Shown here: one piece after another, positions 61,740 through 64,000 of the stretch
Layout: the number at the start of each line of letters is the position of its first letter
Numbering within the stretch: the first letter of the stretch is position 1
From: RHKX01 sp046330415
GTDB lineage: Bacteria; Actinomycetota; Thermoleophilia; Solirubrobacterales; 70-9
Assembly (NCBI GenBank): GCA_046330415.1
Contig: JAXLSW010000013.1
Coordinates: forward strand, 105,141 to 169,140
Direction of reading: 5' to 3'
Length of the DNA: 64,000 nucleotides
Program-made: the position numbers and the translations under genes
Notes under the pieces: generated by a model
What the model saw: only the letters and a program-made list of their open reading frames with translations
What the model was told of the DNA's origin: nothing
Databases searched by the model: none

Positions 61740-62495
61740 GTGATCGTCCCGAAGACCCCCGAGCAGGTCGAGCAGATGGCGAAGGCGGGGGACATCCTCA
61801 CCCGCTGCCTGAAGATGCTGCGCAGCAAGGTGCGTCCCGGAGTGACCACGCTCGAGCTCGACGAGGCGGCGGAGAAGTTCATCCGCTCCCAGGGCGCGAC
61901 CCCGGCCTTCAAGGGCTACCGCGGTTTCCCGGGGTCGATCTGCGCGTCGCCGAACTCGATGGTGGTGCACGGGATCCCTGGGCCCTACGAGCTCCAGCGC
62001 GGGGACCTGATCTCGCTCGACGTCGGCGTCGTCTACGACGGCTGGGTTGCCGACGCCGCCTTCACGTTGCCGGTCGGGCCGGTGAGCGAGGAGGCCACGC
62101 AGCTGATGGAGACCACGAAGGCGTCGCTGTTCACCGGGATCGCGGAGGCCAAGGTCGGCAACCACCTCGGCGACATCTCGGCCGCGATCCAGCGTCGAAT
62201 CGAGCAGGACGGCCTCGCTGTGATCCGCAGCCTCGTCGGCCATGGGATCGGCCAGCGCATGCACGAGGACCCGCAGATCCCCAACCACGGGGAGCCGGGC
62301 CGCGGGCCGCTGCTCGAGGAAGGGATGACCTTCGCGATCGAGCCGATGGTCAACGTCGGCTCCGACGGGATCCGCATGGATGAAGACGGCTGGTCCGTCT
62401 ACTCCGAGGACGGCTCCCTCGCCGCCCACTTCGAGTTCACCATCGCCGTCGGCGTCGACGGCCCCCGGATCCTCACCCCCTGGCATCTGGAGTAA
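61740..62495 (+). CDS. map: Methionine aminopeptidase, type I
   Basis: 251 residues from a GTG. The metal ligands are in place: SLDVGVVYDGWVADAAF (two Asp), SLVGHGIGQRMHEDPQIPN (His), AIEPMV (Glu) and AHFEFTIAV (Glu). It removes the N-terminal Met from nascent proteins. The order secY-adk-map is the usual one and is followed by infA-rpmJ in many bacteria; here a surface-protein gene and a regulator come first. Confidence 0.97.
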   Translation: MIVPKTPEQVEQMAKAGDILTRCLKMLRSKVRPGVTTLELDEAAEKFIRSQGATPAFKGYRGFPGSICASPNSMVVHGIPGPYELQRGDLISLDVGVVYDGWVADAAFTLPVGPVSEEATQLMETTKASLFTGIAEAKVGNHLGDISAAIQRRIEQDGLAVIRSLVGHGIGQRMHEDPQIPNHGEPGRGPLLEEGMTFAIEPMVNVGSDGIRMDEDGWSVYSEDGSLAAHFEFTIAVGVDGPRILTPWHLE

Positions 62496-62500
62496 GCCTC

Positions 62501-62527
62501 GCAACACGGGGGTATGGACCGTGTTGC
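62501..62527 (+). terminator. Hairpin after map, at the start of the next gene
   Basis: GCAACACGG (62501-62509), a loop of nine bases and CCGTGTTGC (62519-62527): a perfect 9-bp stem beginning 5 bases after map. No T-run follows. It may end the map transcript or hold the start of the next gene; the upstream ATG at 62514 falls in its loop, the ATG at 62529 just after it. Confidence 0.6.
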
Positions 62528-62528
62528 T

Positions 62529-63236
62529 ATGAGCATGGGAAACATTCGCAGGGTTCTGCTCGGCGCATTCAGCTTGCTGAGTGCGGTGGGCGCCACATTC
62601 GTCCTGGCTCAAGTCGCGAACGCGGCTGAGCCCAACAACGACTTCGCGACCGCAACAGGTCCGCTGACGGCGGGGCAGGTGTTCAAGTCGTCGCTGGAGA
62701 CAGCCGACGACACGGACGTCCAGTTCCTCTACGTGCCGGACACGGCAGCGGTCACGATCACGGTCACGAACGCCACGGCCAAGAAGAACGCAACCGGGGG
62801 CCGCACGATCGGCACCGGCATCTACCAGGCGCGCAAGGGGAAGGATCCGCTGCTTCTGGCGGACACCGCCCGGCGCATCTCCCCGCAGGGGAAGGGGACG
62901 GTGAAGACGACGCTCGTCCCGGGCAAGTACTTCGTCACCGTCGGCCACGCCTCCGCGGAGAACGGCGCCGCCAACGTGCCGTTCCGGATCCAGATCACGC
63001 CCGCGGGCACCACGACCGACAGCTACGAGATCTTCGCGCGGCGCTGCAAGGACTCGCTGCAGCAGGTGGCGCAGTTCAAGCGCAGCAAGAAGCACGTCGC
63101 TGAGCGCATCGAGAAGGCGAAGGACAAGGGCAAGGACCGCAAGGTTCGCCAGCTCAAGTCCAAGCTTCGCTCGAAGCGCGCCAAGGTCAAGGAGGCGCAG
63201 CGGATCAAGCGGATCGTCTGCTCGGTCCCGCAGTAG
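62529..63236 (+). CDS. Secreted PPC-like protein with Cys-bracketed Lys-rich C-terminal hairpin
   Basis: About 235 residues from the ATG at 62529 (ATG 62514 is possible). A signal peptide (VLLGAFSLLSAVGATFVLAQVANAA) is followed by a PPC-like beta domain: EPNNDFATATGPLTAGQVFKSSLETADDTDVQFLYVPD ... GKYFVTVGHASAENGA. After residue 165 the chain is helical and Lys/Arg-rich, bracketed by Cys at RRCKDSLQQV and IVCSVPQ, 57 residues apart. This end is very like that of the 1368-residue surface protein at 20145. It is probably exported and attached to the envelope through charge. Confidence 0.75.
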   Translation: MSMGNIRRVLLGAFSLLSAVGATFVLAQVANAAEPNNDFATATGPLTAGQVFKSSLETADDTDVQFLYVPDTAAVTITVTNATAKKNATGGRTIGTGIYQARKGKDPLLLADTARRISPQGKGTVKTTLVPGKYFVTVGHASAENGAANVPFRIQITPAGTTTDSYEIFARRCKDSLQQVAQFKRSKKHVAERIEKAKDKGKDRKVRQLKSKLRSKRAKVKEAQRIKRIVCSVPQ

Positions 63237-63257
63237 GCGCGAAAGGCGCTGACAATT

Positions 63258-63300
63258 CACGCCCTCGTCGCATAATTGTTGCGGCGGGGGCGTGTTTCGT
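63258..63300 (+). terminator. Terminator after the PPC-like gene
   Basis: CACGCCC (63258-63264) pairs with GGGCGTG (63288-63294), with an inner CGTCGC/GCGGCG stem, followed by TTTCGTTCG. It is 22 bases after the stop. Confidence 0.7.
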
Positions 63301-63316
63301 TCGACGACTTCGCGCA

Positions 63317-63515
63317 AGATGTTCCTTGTGCGCCTCGTGCCGTCGAACATCTCGCAAGTCGACCTCCCGGACGGCCGGACCTGGCGGACCTGCCGCGCCC
63401 GCGATGTATGGGGGTCCCTCTCGCCGATACATGCCGCGGCTATCACCGGAGTAGCTGTCGATAGCCAGGCGATTGCACCGGCTATCACCCGATATCTCGG
63501 TGATAGCCGCGGCAT
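63317..63515. promoter_or_regulatory. Inverted repeats and iterated GGTGATAGCC motifs upstream of the RHH gene
   Basis: The gap 63237-63608 has no supported gene. AGATGTTC (63317-63324) pairs with GAACATCT (63345-63352). ATGTAT (63404-63409) faces ATACAT (63427-63432). ATGCCGCGGCTATCACC (63431-63447) is a perfect 17-base inverted repeat of 63499-63515. The core GGCTATCACC recurs at 63480-63489, and a weaker GTCGATAGCC is at 63457-63466. Such arrays are typical operator sets for ribbon-helix-helix proteins. Confidence 0.6.
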
Positions 63516-63608
63516 GGACGCGGAAATGGACAGCCCTTGCCCTCGGCCCACGGGCCGGAGGCAGCTGGAGCCGGCGCGGTCGGCCGGGATCCCGGCGCGG
63601 GAGCGGCG

Positions 63609-63923
63609 ATGACGCCTCGGCGACACGACGACCAGCCCGACAGCAAGCTCGAACCCGCCTCGGGTTGGATCGAGGACGTCGACCTCTTCGCCGACGATCG
63701 TGATCGACCCGAGACGAAGGAGGACCAGGATCGCCGGCCCCGCACCTTCAGCCGGCAGGTGTGCGTGCGGCTCAGCTCCGCCCAGTACAGCGAGCTGGAG
63801 GAGGCGGCCGATCTCTATGGGGTGGCGCCGGGGACGATGGCCCGTATCCTGGTCAGGCGCGGATCGCGCGCGGTCCTCGACCACCGTCGCCGCTACGACC
63901 TCGAGCAGGGTGGTCCCGACTGA
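63609..63923 (+). CDS. Ribbon-helix-helix type DNA-binding protein
   Basis: 104 residues; ATG at 63609 with GGGAG 5 bases before. An acidic N-terminal half (residues 1-45, SGWIEDVDLFADDRDR) is followed by FSRQVCVRLSSAQYSELEEAADLYGVAPGTMARILVRRGSRAVLDHRRR, a CopG/RHH-like basic strand and two helices. It probably binds the repeat array upstream and represses itself. No toxin gene follows within the window. Its other targets are unknown. Confidence 0.75.
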   Translation: MTPRRHDDQPDSKLEPASGWIEDVDLFADDRDRPETKEDQDRRPRTFSRQVCVRLSSAQYSELEEAADLYGVAPGTMARILVRRGSRAVLDHRRRYDLEQGGPD

Positions 63924-63941
63924 CTCCCGGCCGAGCCGGGC

Positions 63942-63970
63942 TTGGCCGATCGCTGATCTGTTGCTAACAT
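63942..63970 (+). promoter_or_regulatory. Promoter of the operon beyond the window (probably infA-rpmJ-rpsM)
   Basis: TTGGCC (63942-63947), a 17-base spacer and TAACAT (63965-63970), followed by GCCGCG. A GCCC-gtt-GGGC hairpin (63981-63991) starts 11 bases after the -10, as in the fusA leader. The identity of the downstream operon is inferred only from usual gene order. Confidence 0.6.
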
Positions 63971-64000
63971 GCCGCGTTCGGCCCGTTGGGCTGTCGCAAT

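Noticed and set aside
63292..63612. A 106-codon frame covering the inverted-repeat region before the RHH gene
   Set aside because: Its sequence has no family resemblance or codon bias, and it includes several perfect inverted repeats, which fits regulatory DNA better.

Overview
The window is high-GC DNA, with GC-rich third codon positions and many GTG and a few TTG starts. It carries most of the str-S10-spc-alpha translation cluster plus rpmG-secE-nusG-rplK-rplA and rplJ-rplL-rpoB-rpoC. Gene content and protein style point to a Gram-positive actinobacterial lineage, most likely Thermoleophilia/Solirubrobacterales: short zinc S14, many Lys-rich surface proteins, Ala/Glu-rich tails on ribosomal proteins, and PqqD- and asparagine-synthase-containing polysaccharide genes. 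That assignment is inference from sequence style, not from a database search.

Layout. (1) 1-12.2 kb: an exopolysaccharide or surface-glycan region with glycosyltransferases, an O-antigen-ligase-type polymerase, a MurJ/MviN-type flippase, a secreted GH-A-like hydrolase, an asparagine-synthase-like amidotransferase, a PqqD-like protein, a nucleotidyltransferase-fold protein and an ECF sigma factor. (2) 12.2-15.5 kb: a SnoaL-like protein, a secreted glycerophosphodiesterase, a first vapBC module and a small secreted protein. (3) 15.6-25.6 kb: rpmG-secE-nusG-rplK-rplA, then a second inverted vapBC module and two secreted proteins (one of 1368 aa), then a recognisable L10 leader with rplJ-rplL. 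(4) 25.7-33.7 kb: rpoB-rpoC. (5) 33.7-40.1 kb: a beta-helix surface protein, an AbiEi-like/DUF559 nuclease gene embedded in a family of composite palindromic repeats, a sulfotransferase-TIGR03032 fusion and two small genes. (6) 40.1-45.1 kb: rpsL-rpsG, a repeat- and hairpin-rich non-coding stretch, and membrane or hypothetical genes. (7) 45.2-63.9 kb: fusA-tuf-rpsJ-rplC-rplD-rplW-rplB-rpsS-rplV-rpsC-rplP-rpmC-rpsQ-rplN-rplX-rplE-rpsZ-rpsH-rplF-rplR-rpsE-rpmD-rplO-secY-(TIM-barrel protein)-adk-map, a PPC-like surface protein and a ribbon-helix-helix regulator. The window ends in the promoter of the next operon.

How the genes work together. The translation genes are tightly coupled (many ATGA or 1-8 nt overlaps) and encode ribosomal proteins, RNA polymerase, elongation factors, the SecY/SecE translocon and N-terminal methionine removal. 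GC-rich discriminators at three promoters (rpsL, fusA and the operon after the window) suggest shared growth-rate control. The surface-glycan block would make, flip and polymerise an envelope polysaccharide. Several secreted proteins carry basic Lys-rich C-termini that may bind the envelope.

Most notable: two paralogous vapBC modules with nearly identical 17-bp operators (consensus TGTGTARGCTYTACACA) in inverted orientation bracket the rpmG-rplA block. A family of two-hairpin composite repeats flanks an AbiEi/DUF559 nuclease gene. A second repeat family and a run of strong hairpins occupy the space after rpsG. A ribbon-helix-helix gene sits behind an array of GGTGATAGCC-type motifs. Quality note: single-base indels break glycosyltransferase 2, rpoC, rpsE, secY, the TIM-barrel gene and adk. 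Most fall in 59.26-61.39 kb and look like consensus errors rather than biology. No rRNA, tRNA, CRISPR array, insertion sequence or replication origin was seen.
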